Source: an uncultured Lachnospiraceae bacterium | GTDB taxonomy: Bacteria; Bacillota; Clostridia; Lachnospirales; Lachnospiraceae | Assembly (NCBI GenBank): GCA_910586125.1 | Contig: CAJUHP010000043.1 | Span: forward strand, 1-13,090 | Length of the DNA: 13,090 bases | Direction of reading: 5' to 3' | Shown here: positions 6,824-12,932 of the stretch, one piece after another | Layout of the letters: every line of letters starts with the position of its first letter | Numbering within the stretch: position 1 is the first letter of the stretch | The notes under the pieces: generated by a model | What the model was told of the DNA's origin: nothing | The model's input: only the letters and a program-made list of their open reading frames with translations | Databases searched by the model: none | Translations under genes and position numbers: made by a program

Positions 6824-7583
6824 GCGATTTCAACTCCTTCCATATCAGATTAAAATAACGGGAAAATTCTTCGGCGTTTCGCTTTTTCAGCGGCGTATCG
6901 TACTCGGCCGGAAACGACACGGTCAGAACTTGCTTTACCGTACCAGGACGGTGGGAGAGAATGATAATCCGGTCCGCCATGCTGATGGCTTCGGATAAGT
7001 CGTGTGTGACCAGGATAGCCGTTTTTCCTTCCTGGCGGATGATGGTGCCGATATCGTCGGCAACCTCCAGTCTGGTCTGGTAATCCAGAGCGGAAAAGGG
7101 TTCGTCCAGCAGGAGAAGATCTGGGTCCAGCGCCAGGGTCCGGATCAGGGCGGCCCGCTGTTTCATGCCGCCGGACAGAGCGGACGGTTTCATCTGCGCA
7201 AAAGAGGAGAGACCGTAGGTTTTAAGCATACGATCGATTCGCTCCAGATTCTGCTCGGTCAGTTTTTTTTGAATTTCAAGTCCCAGAAGAATATTGTCAT
7301 AGACGCTTCGCCACTCAAAAAGATGATCTTTCTGAAGCATATATCCGATGCCGTTTGCAGGGGTATTGTCCTGGCGGCCTGCCATGCGGATCTTTCCGCT
7401 TTCCGGTTTGATCAGGCCGCATATAAGAGAAAGGAGAGTGGATTTGCCGCAGCCCGAAGGACCGACAATGGCGGCAAACTCTCCGCAATCAACAGAAAAC
7501 GTGATATCGGAAAGAGCCAGAGTCTCTCCGCCTACGGTATGGTAGGAGAAGCAGACCTGGTCTAAGGACAGCATTGTCTCCAT
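6816..7583 (-). CDS. ABC transporter ATP-binding protein, SsuB/TauB type
   Basis: Cytoplasmic ATPase that powers the adjacent permease. It has 255 residues. Walker A GPSGCGKST is at 41-49, the Q-loop YMLQKD at 81-86, signature LSGGMKQR at 136-143, Walker B LLLLDEP at 156-162, D-loop SALD at 164-167 and switch His194 in VTHDLSEA. All catalytic elements are intact. 'SYHTVGGETLALSDITFSV' at the N-terminus and 'MADRIIILSHRPG' after the switch are standard for the NitT/TauT ATPases. AAGGAGG lies 6 bases before ATG 7583. No substrate-binding protein gene lies on either side. Confidence 0.95.
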   Translation of the reverse strand: METMLSLDQVCFSYHTVGGETLALSDITFSVDCGEFAAIVGPSGCGKSTLLSLICGLIKPESGKIRMAGRQDNTPANGIGYMLQKDHLFEWRSVYDNILLGLEIQKKLTEQNLERIDRMLKTYGLSSFAQMKPSALSGGMKQRAALIRTLALDPDLLLLDEPFSALDYQTRLEVADDIGTIIRQEGKTAILVTHDLSEAISMADRIIILSHRPGTVKQVLTVSFPAEYDTPLKKRNAEEFSRYFNLIWKELKSHG

Positions 7584-7664
7584 GAAGCCTCCTTATTTTG
7601 TTTCTATAATCTATTGTATGGAGGCGATAGAGAGATGTGCGGAGGGAGAGGGAAGGGGGATAGG

Positions 7665-8546
7665 CTATATATTTTGTGTGTACCGGCACTTTGGAAAATT
7701 GCTGCATCCATAAAATGTATTTCCGGCATTTGCCCCTTTTTTTGCCGTGCGGACAACCAAGATCCCGCCGCATACTGGGCAGCGCGGGGCGTTCAAAGCG
7801 GCCTGCGAATCCGACTCGGTGATAACCGCTTCTTCTAAAGCTTTTGCCGCCGCTTCTGCCAACATGTTTTCCTCGGCGTCCCCTGCCTCTTCCTCGCCTG
7901 TAGCTGCCGTTTCCGCAAAAAAGCCGTTGTCATATTTTTCCTGGATCGCCGCTATGTGAGCTTTCTTTACCGCTTTGCTGACATGGGTCAGCGCCTGTAA
8001 GCGCACATAGACTTCTTTGACCTGTTCCTTGGAAAGCGCGTCCTTTTCATCCTCCCAGATCCGGCAGATGGTATCGTAAAGCTGATCCCGTTTTATCACT
8101 TTCACATCCGGGCTTTCCACAACAATTTTTTTCAGTTCGCATCGCTCGGAGAAGACGATCAGGGAAAACAGAGGCGTGTTGTCCGCCAGATACTCCCGCA
8201 GCCATTTCATATGGGTGCGGTTCTGCCAGATCGGGTTATAAAACTGAATTTTGTTTCGTTGGGAAAGCGTCTGCGTCCACTGAAGCGATTTCTCATCCCC
8301 AAAAATCCAGCCGGAATAATTTTTGCTTTCGATGACGAAGATGCCTTTTTGGGTGATAAAGAGCATATCAATCTCGGTTGTCTCACCGTTATCCTTTGGC
8401 ACATAGATATTGCGGAGTATTTTTCCCTTTCGCCCAAACAGCTTGAGCCATTTCAGTTTTCGCTCCGTCAGTTTCTCTCCCCGGCGTCCCACCCAGTCTG
8501 CATCAAATATTTCATCCAGTATCTGGTCAATCAAGCTTTTTGCCAT
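7665..8546 (-). CDS. NERD-domain protein with C-terminal zinc finger
   Basis: 293 residues, predicted soluble. The N-terminal part (about residues 18-130) is a NERD (nuclease-related) domain: GRRGEKLTERKL, then TEIDMLFITQKGIFVIESKNYSGW, giving Asp60 and Glu73-x-Lys75 as the putative PD-(D/E)xK catalytic set. After a helical region and an Ala/Glu-rich linker (about 215-250), the C-terminus carries a topoisomerase-type C4 zinc finger with cysteines at 256, 259, 281 and 287 (CPVCGG ... YGCSNFPKC). The architecture suggests nucleic-acid binding and possibly cleavage; no biochemical role is established for this arrangement. AAGGAG precedes ATG 8546. A promoter candidate is at 8639-8667. The transporter genes follow 81 bases downstream on the same strand and might be co-transcribed. 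Confidence 0.9.
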   Translation of the reverse strand: MAKSLIDQILDEIFDADWVGRRGEKLTERKLKWLKLFGRKGKILRNIYVPKDNGETTEIDMLFITQKGIFVIESKNYSGWIFGDEKSLQWTQTLSQRNKIQFYNPIWQNRTHMKWLREYLADNTPLFSLIVFSERCELKKIVVESPDVKVIKRDQLYDTICRIWEDEKDALSKEQVKEVYVRLQALTHVSKAVKKAHIAAIQEKYDNGFFAETAATGEEEAGDAEENMLAEAAAKALEEAVITESDSQAALNAPRCPVCGGILVVRTAKKGANAGNTFYGCSNFPKCRYTQNI

Positions 8547-8638
8547 TTTTTGTCGCTCCTTCCTGTTTTTCTTTCAGCATTCGGCAGAATCTCTCTTGTT
8601 TCTGCATAAAACGTGCAGATAATCCATTATTTTCCTTT

Positions 8639-8667
8639 ATCTTATACCGATTTGATTGGTTCTGCAA
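8639..8667 (-). promoter_or_regulatory. Candidate promoter of the NERD gene
   Basis: On the minus strand, TTGCAG (8662-8667), 17 bases, TAAGAT (8639-8644). Each hexamer differs from consensus at two positions, the spacing is ideal, and the leader is about 85 nt. Confidence 0.5.
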
Positions 8668-8700
8668 CTATTTCTTTCTCTGATTTTTTTGCTTTTGTTA

Positions 8701-8729
8701 TTGACAAGCCGTTTTTTCTGTTGTATAAT
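8701..8729 (+). promoter_or_regulatory. tRNA-Thr promoter (perfect consensus)
   Basis: TTGACA (8701-8706), 17-base spacer, TATAAT (8724-8729): a full-consensus sigma-A promoter directly before the tRNA. Confidence 0.93.
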
Positions 8730-8732
8730 ACC

Positions 8733-8755
8733 AACTGTCGCTTGACAAGACAGTT
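8733..8755. repeat. Inverted repeat at the tRNA-Thr transcription start
   Basis: AACTGTC (8733-8739) and GACAGTT (8749-8755) are perfect inverted copies with a 9-base spacer that contains a second TTGACA. The repeat spans the expected start site (about 8736) and ends one base before the mature tRNA. Confidence 0.6.
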
Positions 8756-8756
8756 T

Positions 8757-8829
8757 GCTACTGTGGCTCAGTTGGTAGAGCAGCTGATTCGTAATCAGCA
8801 GGTCAGGGGTTCGAGTCCCCTCAGTAGCT
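8757..8829 (+). tRNA. tRNA-Thr (anticodon CGT)
   Basis: A 73-nt cloverleaf. Acceptor stem GCTACTG (8757-8763) pairs with CAGTAGC (8822-8828), discriminator T. D-arm GCTC...GAGC. Anticodon stem GCTGA/TCAGC closes the loop TTCGTAA, so the anticodon is CGT, reading ACG. T-arm GGGG-TTCGAGT-CCCC. CCA is not encoded. It is a single-gene unit, with its own promoter and terminator. Confidence 0.95.
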
Positions 8830-8835
8830 GTTTAG

Positions 8836-8861
8836 AACCCTTGATTTTCAAGGGTTTTTTT
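8836..8861 (+). terminator. Terminator of tRNA-Thr
   Basis: The 8-bp stem AACCCTTG/CAAGGGTT with a 5-nt loop runs into seven T. It lies 6 bases after the tRNA. Confidence 0.93.
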
Positions 8862-9043
8862 GTGTTTTGGGAATAGAAAAAGCGCTTTGCTATAAGGAAG
8901 TCTTTATGGATTGATCAACATTTGGTCAATGTGTGCGCATTTTTTAGCAGTAGATTCTGCAGGGTATCGGCGGCTGTTTCGTTCCTCTTTTTTTATGCTT
9001 GCTTTACGTCTTGCGTCATCTTTTTTATTTAAGGAGGCGTCCT

Positions 9044-9151
9044 ATGGCCTACGAATCTCCTGCAACGCGAAAGAAAAATCGCCTCTCCATCATTTCTGAT
9101 AGGCAACCGGCCTCTCCTTTGCTTGTAAAACAATCCAAAAAAATTTTTTAG
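9044..9151 (+). CDS. Possible small basic protein (35 residues)
   Basis: ATG at 9044 is preceded by AAGGAGG (9031-9037) with 6 bases between, an ideal ribosome binding site, and the frame runs 35 codons to TAG at 9149-9151. The peptide starts MAYESPATRKKNRL, is rich in Lys/Arg and Ser, and has no membrane segment or signal peptide. I do not recognise it. No clear promoter is visible. In favour of a gene is the SD; against it is the length and lack of known relatives. It could also be the start of a gene that has decayed. Confidence 0.4.
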   Translation: MAYESPATRKKNRLSIISDRQPASPLLVKQSKKIF

Positions 9152-9593
9152 AAAACGGAAAGTTCCTTTTTTCGATACCATCCGCATCCCTCTGACTATA
9201 AATGGAAATATGATCCGTCGGGAATGGGGGTCCAAAATCGATCCCCAAAATTGTATTGTTTCATTCTCTGTGAATGTCTTCTTTTGTATTTGTCAGAAAT
9301 CATATTTCCGGCCCGGCTTTCCATTGTTCAAACGGGAAAAGAACGGCGGTATGATCGGACAGTGTTCTCTCCAAAAAGGAGAGAGATCGGATCAACTATG
9401 GGTGCATTCCTCCTCATGCCAGCCAGCCTCCGTGAGGCAGTCGGGCGGACAAGAAAAAACAAAAAAGGGCAGGATTTTCTGACTGGAAGACGGTATACTG
9501 GTTTACAGAGAGCAGGAAAATAAGAGAGAAATCCGAACGTGCAGGGAGGCTGTGAATGACCTGCCTGCACAGGGAAGGAAGAAAGAAGGAAGA
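9152..9593. other. Intergenic stretch with two hairpins, no convincing gene
   Basis: About 440 bases with no convincing coding frame. It holds a TCTCTCC-AAAAA-GGAGAGA hairpin (9366-9384) and a GCCTC-CGT-GAGGC hairpin (9426-9438), neither followed by a T-run, and a TATACT that could be a weak -10 near 9495 for the AraC gene. It may be a structured leader of that gene. Confidence 0.4.
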
Positions 9594-10493
9594 ATGAACT
9601 GGGTAGCAAGTCTAAAGAAAGCGATCGATTATATGGAGGAAAATCTTCTTACGAATATCGGCGCGGAGGATGTCGCGGATGCGGTACACATATCCCCTTT
9701 CTATTTTCAGAAAGGGTTCAAAATTGTAACAGGCTACTCCATCGGGGAATATTTGAGAAACCGGAGATTGTATCTGGCAGGACTGGACGTGATACAAGCG
9801 AAAACAGGGTCTGCACAGGAAAAGATAATTGATCTGGCTTACAAATATGGATATGATACGCCGGAAAGCTTTAGCAGAGCCTTTTCACGCTTTCACGGTC
9901 TATCTCCAGCGCAGCTTAGGGTAAGGCCTTATCAGATGCAGGTCTTTTTGCCCCTTAGCATAAAAATATCAATACAAGGAGGAGACAAGATGGATTTCAC
10001 AGTCGAAAAAAGGGACGCAATGAAGATGATCGGATTTGAGAGGATCGTTTCTTATGATTCTTCTCAGCAGGAGATCCCAAAGTTCTGGCATGAATTCTGC
10101 GAGCAGTACTGCGGATCTGGCCGCTTTGCGGGAACGGAAGAGACCAATCAGACGGTCGCCGCGTGCCAGGTAGGAGAATTTGGAATCTGCACCATGGAGA
10201 AATCCGACCCGAATCAGTTTCGCTACTATATCGCGGGGTTATATCAGGGAGGACCGGTGCCGGATAGTATGAAGGTTATCGAGATCCCGGCCAGCGAGTG
10301 GGTGAAATTTAAATGTATCGGCCCGATGCCGCAGGCCCTGCAGACGATTAATGCCCGGATTTGGGGAGAATGGCTTCCCGGCAATCAAGAGTTTGAGACC
10401 GCCCTGCCCATCAATATTGAATGGTACTCCACAGGAGATACGAACAGCAGCGATTACAAGAGCGAGATCTGGATTCCGGTAAAACGGTTATGA
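9594..10493 (+). CDS. AraC-family regulator with GyrI-like effector domain
   Basis: A one-component transcription factor of 299 residues. The AraC-type double helix-turn-helix occupies about residues 8-112 (first HTH: AEDVADAVHISPFYFQKGFK; second: IIDLAYKYGYDTPESFSRAFSRFHGLSPAQLR). A GyrI-like/effector-binding domain fills residues 133-299, from FTVEKRDAMKMIGFE to SEIWIPVKRL, with the typical ending of two sets of strands. In this family (Rob, BmrR-like domains) it binds hydrophobic small molecules or cationic drugs, so it may regulate efflux or stress genes; the ligand is unknown. ATG 9594 is chosen because GAAGGA precedes it and AraC/GyrI proteins of this type begin near MNWV. A GTG at 9552 in frame has its SD only 2 bases away. 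No target gene is adjacent. Confidence 0.93.
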   Translation: MNWVASLKKAIDYMEENLLTNIGAEDVADAVHISPFYFQKGFKIVTGYSIGEYLRNRRLYLAGLDVIQAKTGSAQEKIIDLAYKYGYDTPESFSRAFSRFHGLSPAQLRVRPYQMQVFLPLSIKISIQGGDKMDFTVEKRDAMKMIGFERIVSYDSSQQEIPKFWHEFCEQYCGSGRFAGTEETNQTVAACQVGEFGICTMEKSDPNQFRYYIAGLYQGGPVPDSMKVIEIPASEWVKFKCIGPMPQALQTINARIWGEWLPGNQEFETALPINIEWYSTGDTNSSDYKSEIWIPVKRL

Positions 10494-10695
10494 TATTTTT
10501 GACCGTCTCACAGAAAGGAGCTTTCGCAAAACGCAGGTAAGACACCCGACGAGGCATCATGCTGATGTTCAGCGGTTGAAGCTGCTGAAAGCCAACCATT
10601 TGAAGAAGTATTCCCTGGAGGATCATATCATCAGGGAATACTTCTGGCAAATCGCTATTGCCAACGGGGCGGTTCTGACAGCCAGCGCCGTCTGA
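10483..10695 (+). pseudogene. Open frame without a start codon, possible gene remnant
   Basis: After an in-frame TAA at 10480-10482, a frame of 70 codons runs to TGA at 10693-10695. It has no usable ATG, GTG or TTG with an SD. The C-terminal part reads like a genuine protein (ADVQRLKLLKANHLKKYSLE, then DHIIREYFWQIAIANGAVL). The -1 frame between about 10515 and 10560 also reads plausibly (ELSQNAGKTPDEA) before stopping, which would fit a frameshifted gene. I do not recognise the family. The short stretch overlaps the end of the AraC gene, and the 14-bp inverted repeat at 10604-10645 lies inside it. Confidence 0.3.
10604..10645. repeat. 14-bp perfect inverted repeat
   Basis: AGAAGTATTCCCTG (10604-10617) and CAGGGAATACTTCT (10632-10645) are exact inverted copies with a 14-base spacer. 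There is no T-run after it on either strand, so it is not an ordinary terminator. It could be an operator, a transposon-related site or an RNA hairpin. Confidence 0.8.
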
Positions 10696-10698
10696 CGA

Positions 10699-10727
10699 TT
10701 GACGAAACGCAGTTATTTTGTAATAAT
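10699..10727 (+). promoter_or_regulatory. Candidate promoter of the phosphotransferase gene
   Basis: TTGACG (10699-10704), 17 bases, AATAAT (10722-10727), about 40 bases before the gene. Each hexamer differs from consensus at one position. Confidence 0.6.
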
Positions 10728-10768
10728 ATCTGTAACGGATAGAAGCCAGTGCTTTAGAAAGGACTTAT

Positions 10769-11746
10769 ATGCTAAAATTAAAATATTTATACGAAAACTA
10801 CGACCTTGTAAAGTTTGCATTGAAAAATTGGGAATACGATACAGAGACTCTTGATGATTGCTTGCAACATTTTAGAATTTCATCAAATGCGGTCTATCCT
10901 TTCTTATGGCATGGGAATATGCGTTTTCTGCGTTTATCTCCTGCGTTGGAGAAAATAGAAAACAATCTAAAAGGTGAATTAGAATTTTTGTGCTATCTGC
11001 AAAGCAGGAGTTATCCTTCCGTAATTCCAGTTGCATCCAATTCAGGTGAACTTGTTGTTACACTTGATTCAATTTGGGGGAAATATTATGCAAGTGTCTT
11101 TAATGGGGCTGATGGAAATTCCATAGAAGATACCGACTGTAATGATCATATTGTGTATGCGTATGGAAAGACTCTTGGACAGCTCCATATCTTATCCGCT
11201 GAATATTCCCCGAAAATCAGAAAATGGACATATCGTGATGTCCTGCTATGGATTGGAAAAACACTGGAAAAATACCATGCTCCCAACAAAATGTTGGTTG
11301 AGTTGGAGGAAGTTCAGCAAGCGTTGGACGTGCTTCCTCAGACAAATGATTCTTTTGGATTGGTTCATTACGATTTTGAGCCGGATAATGTATTTTGGGA
11401 TGAAACCAGGCAATGTTGCACAGTAATAGACTTTGAAGATGGTATGTATCATTTCTTTTTGCTTGATTTGGAACAGGCTCTGGATGCATTGCTGGAAAAT
11501 ATTCCGGCAAACAGGCAGATGATCGCAAAAACTACTTTCCTGCGAGGGTATCAAAGTGTAAAAATGTTAGAGCCAGATTATGCTGAAAAGTTAAAGCTAA
11601 TGCGAAGATTCTGCAATTTATATTCTTATGCCAGATTGATTCGCTGTATTGAAGAAGAATATCCAGATGAACCAGATTGGATGGTTGAGCTGAGAGAGAA
11701 ACTGCATAGGAAAATTATATTTTTCGAAAATAGTGTGATGGGATAG
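10769..11746 (+). CDS. APH/choline-kinase-fold phosphotransferase
   Basis: A small-molecule kinase-like protein of 325 residues. The catalytic loop reads HYDFEPDN at 200-207 (His200, Asp202, Asn207 as in the HxDxxxxN of the aminoglycoside phosphotransferase/choline kinase superfamily). The metal-binding motif is DFED at 221-224. The N-lobe has a strand pair around WHGNMRFLRLSP (48-58) and a Glu near 70-72 (GELEFL), as expected for the ATP-anchoring Lys/Glu region, though the Lys is replaced or shifted (RFLRL). YGKTLGQLH (132-140) is the usual lead-in to the C-lobe. Substrate unknown: aminoglycosides, macrolides, choline or homoserine-like compounds are all possible, and resistance should not be assumed. 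AAAGGA precedes ATG 10769. The gene is clearly AT-richer than lysA, recA and the transporter, consistent with horizontal acquisition. Confidence 0.88.
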   Translation: MLKLKYLYENYDLVKFALKNWEYDTETLDDCLQHFRISSNAVYPFLWHGNMRFLRLSPALEKIENNLKGELEFLCYLQSRSYPSVIPVASNSGELVVTLDSIWGKYYASVFNGADGNSIEDTDCNDHIVYAYGKTLGQLHILSAEYSPKIRKWTYRDVLLWIGKTLEKYHAPNKMLVELEEVQQALDVLPQTNDSFGLVHYDFEPDNVFWDETRQCCTVIDFEDGMYHFFLLDLEQALDALLENIPANRQMIAKTTFLRGYQSVKMLEPDYAEKLKLMRRFCNLYSYARLIRCIEEEYPDEPDWMVELREKLHRKIIFFENSVMG

Positions 11747-11828
11747 CTTTTAGTCTTGTTCTTTGCGTAGATATAGTAGGTTATGATTCGGAAAATGCTT
11801 GTTACAACGTATAAAACGGTTTTTTGAA

Positions 11829-11910
11829 TATAATATACTTATTTTGCGGAAGGATAATAAAATGCTGTAGCCTTTATTACAGTTTAAGATAGGTTGTAGC
11901 TTTTTTATTT
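11829..11910 (+). promoter_or_regulatory. Candidate transcription attenuator with a two-codon upstream ORF
   Basis: TATAAT (11829-11834) is followed by GGAAGGA (11848-11854) and ATG-CTG-TAG (11862-11870), a Met-Leu-stop frame. The sequence GCTGTAGCCT (11864-11873), which includes that stop, can pair along all 10 positions, with G-U pairs, with AGGTTGTAGC (11891-11900), and TTTTTT follows (11901-11906). This is a rho-independent terminator that overlaps a tiny translated ORF, the arrangement seen in ribosome-sensing leaders of antibiotic-resistance genes. No -35 is obvious, and no resistance gene follows. Confidence 0.5.
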
Positions 11911-11924
11911 TGGGCAGGAGAGCT

Positions 11925-11976
11925 ATTTGTTTTCCGGTGTTTCATAATTCTTTATTTTCGGAAATGAATAACAAAT
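11925..11976. repeat. Bulged inverted repeat
   Basis: ATTTGTTTTCCG (11925-11936) pairs with CGGAA (11959-11963) and AACAAAT (11970-11976), with a 6-base bulge on the right arm. TTTCAT and ATGAA within it offer a competing fold. It may be part of a structured leader running from the attenuator towards 12252. Confidence 0.45.
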
Positions 11977-12002
11977 CGTCCTTCCTTTAATGGTTATTTA
12001 TA

Positions 12003-12020
12003 CATAGTGCTAGCACCATG
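12003..12020. repeat. Palindrome GTGCTAGCAC with CAT/ATG flanks
   Basis: The core GTGCTAGCAC (12007-12016) is a perfect 10-base palindrome, and CAT/ATG flanks extend the symmetry to 12003-12020 with one mismatched pair. It has the form of a dimeric protein-binding site. Confidence 0.6.
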
Positions 12021-12041
12021 TAAATCCTGTTCCCCGTTTTC

Positions 12042-12059
12042 GGCAACGAAATGGCAACG
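12042..12059 (+). repeat. Direct repeat GGCAACG
   Basis: GGCAACG occurs at 12042-12048 and 12053-12059, spaced 11 bases start to start, followed by a partial copy GGCAA (12059-12063). Phased short repeats next to a large inverted repeat suggest protein-binding sites, but the number is small. Confidence 0.4.
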
Positions 12060-12065
12060 GCAAAA

Positions 12066-12148
12066 ATCCAGACGGTCAAGGGTTTAAGAGTGGAGATTTT
12101 TTCGTGTCCTGTGCGAAAAAATACTACTCGTCCCTTGACGGTCTGGAT
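12066..12148. repeat. 83-nt imperfect inverted repeat
   Basis: Outer 17-base arms (12066-12082 and 12132-12148) pair with one mismatch. The inner 9-base arms ATTTTTTCG (12096-12104) and CGAAAAAAT (12114-12122) are perfect around a 9-base loop TGTCCTGTG. The segments between are partly matched (GAGTGG against GAGTAG). ACAGG at 12167-12171 is complementary to the loop's CCTGT, allowing a pseudoknot. Candidate structured RNA, small mobile element or origin-type structure. Confidence 0.75.
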
Positions 12149-12173
12149 AGTCGGAACGGACGTAGGACAGGGA

Positions 12174-12202
12174 TTGTTTTTCGTAATTTGCTATGGTATA
12201 TT
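12174..12202 (+). promoter_or_regulatory. Candidate promoter of the SUKH-like gene
   Basis: TTGTTT (12174-12179), 17 bases, TATATT (12197-12202). The -10 is good and the -35 only half matches. The leader is about 45 nt. Confidence 0.4.
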
Positions 12203-12251
12203 TTTCCAGTAACAAGCCGATACATCGCGACTTAAACAGGGGGTAACAAAA

Positions 12252-12818
12252 ATGGATTATATTAAAATGCTACGCGAGGACAGCGACTTGTCGGATTTGT
12301 TGTGTGATGTCTGTGATATAGAGGTTCTTCCAGAATTCAAGACACCGGAGGACGAATTTGGTCACTTGACTTATAATATCTCTGGGAAAACATTTGCTAA
12401 AGCAGGCAGTGGAAGTGAATATATTTTACTGGAAGACGGCTCAATAGGATTTTGGGGAAGTGAAGGTGAATGTGGCAGAATAGCGGATAATCTAAAAGAG
12501 TTTTTTGAATTCATGGTAAATTGCCCCTATTGGTCGGATTATTTAGATGAAGATGAATATCAAGACAGGGATGGTCTTAGTGAGTTTGCAAAAGAAGTTT
12601 TTGAGGAACACATGGAAAACGCCGAAGATATTGACTTTGATTTGCCCGATGCTCAGCAGGAATTAGCAGTTCGTTTAGGAATAGAGAAGAAAGCGGACGT
12701 TGTAGATATATTGATGCAGTTTTATCATTGCACAAAGCGTGAACCCCGCTTTATTTCGACATATACAGAAAATGATGGCAGTACGCATAGTGGTACGGGT
12801 TCATTGTTTGACCGCTAA
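12252..12818 (+). CDS. Acidic hypothetical protein, SUKH/SMI1-like
   Basis: 188 residues, strongly acidic. Residues about 35-95 (FGHLTYNISGKTFAKAGSGS, EYILLEDGSIGFWGSEGECG, RIADNLKEFFEFMV) resemble the core of SUKH (SMI1/KNR4) proteins: a 'GSGSEYILLEDGSIG' strand pair followed by a helix. SUKH proteins commonly serve as immunity proteins against contact-dependent or polymorphic toxins; this assignment is a moderate-confidence resemblance. The acidic C-terminal half (DEDEYQDRD..., DIDFDLPDAQQ) would suit binding a basic toxin. No toxin gene is beside it. AGGGGGT lies upstream of ATG 12252 with suitable spacing. It is transcribed toward a relaxase gene remnant and is probably cargo of the mobile element. 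Confidence 0.6.
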   Translation: MDYIKMLREDSDLSDLLCDVCDIEVLPEFKTPEDEFGHLTYNISGKTFAKAGSGSEYILLEDGSIGFWGSEGECGRIADNLKEFFEFMVNCPYWSDYLDEDEYQDRDGLSEFAKEVFEEHMENAEDIDFDLPDAQQELAVRLGIEKKADVVDILMQFYHCTKREPRFISTYTENDGSTHSGTGSLFDR

Positions 12819-12888
12819 ATAGTATCTTTCGTAAGAATAGAAACGTAAATATAACTTCCGGCTTATCGGTCTAATAAAAGTCCAAAAC

Positions 12889-12931
12889 AGGGCGGCGGGG
12901 CAGAAGCGTTGACTATTCCGCCGCCCTTTCT
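12889..12931. terminator. Bidirectional terminator
   Basis: AGGGCGGCGG (12889-12898) and CCGCCGCCCT (12918-12927) form a perfect 10-bp GC-rich stem with a 19-base loop. The plus strand continues TTTCTTTT and the minus strand continues GTTTTGGACTTTTATT. It separates the convergent SUKH-like gene and the relaxase remnant. Confidence 0.8.
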
Positions 12932-12932
12932 T

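Noticed and set aside
3779..8829. tRNA genes as integration sites of a mobile element
   Set aside because: No second copy of either tRNA 3' end is found in the window, and no integrase gene lies next to them.
8613..8876. An 87-codon plus-strand frame across the tRNA-Thr gene
   Set aside because: It reads straight through the promoter, the tRNA and part of the terminator; the protein-like middle part is simply the translated tRNA.
9224..9523. A 99-codon plus-strand frame between the tRNA and the AraC gene
   Set aside because: It lacks a ribosome binding site, runs through two hairpins and has no recognisable domain.
11142..11554. Overlapping frames on both strands inside the phosphotransferase gene
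   Set aside because: They lie wholly within a gene whose catalytic motifs are intact, and have no start signals of their own.
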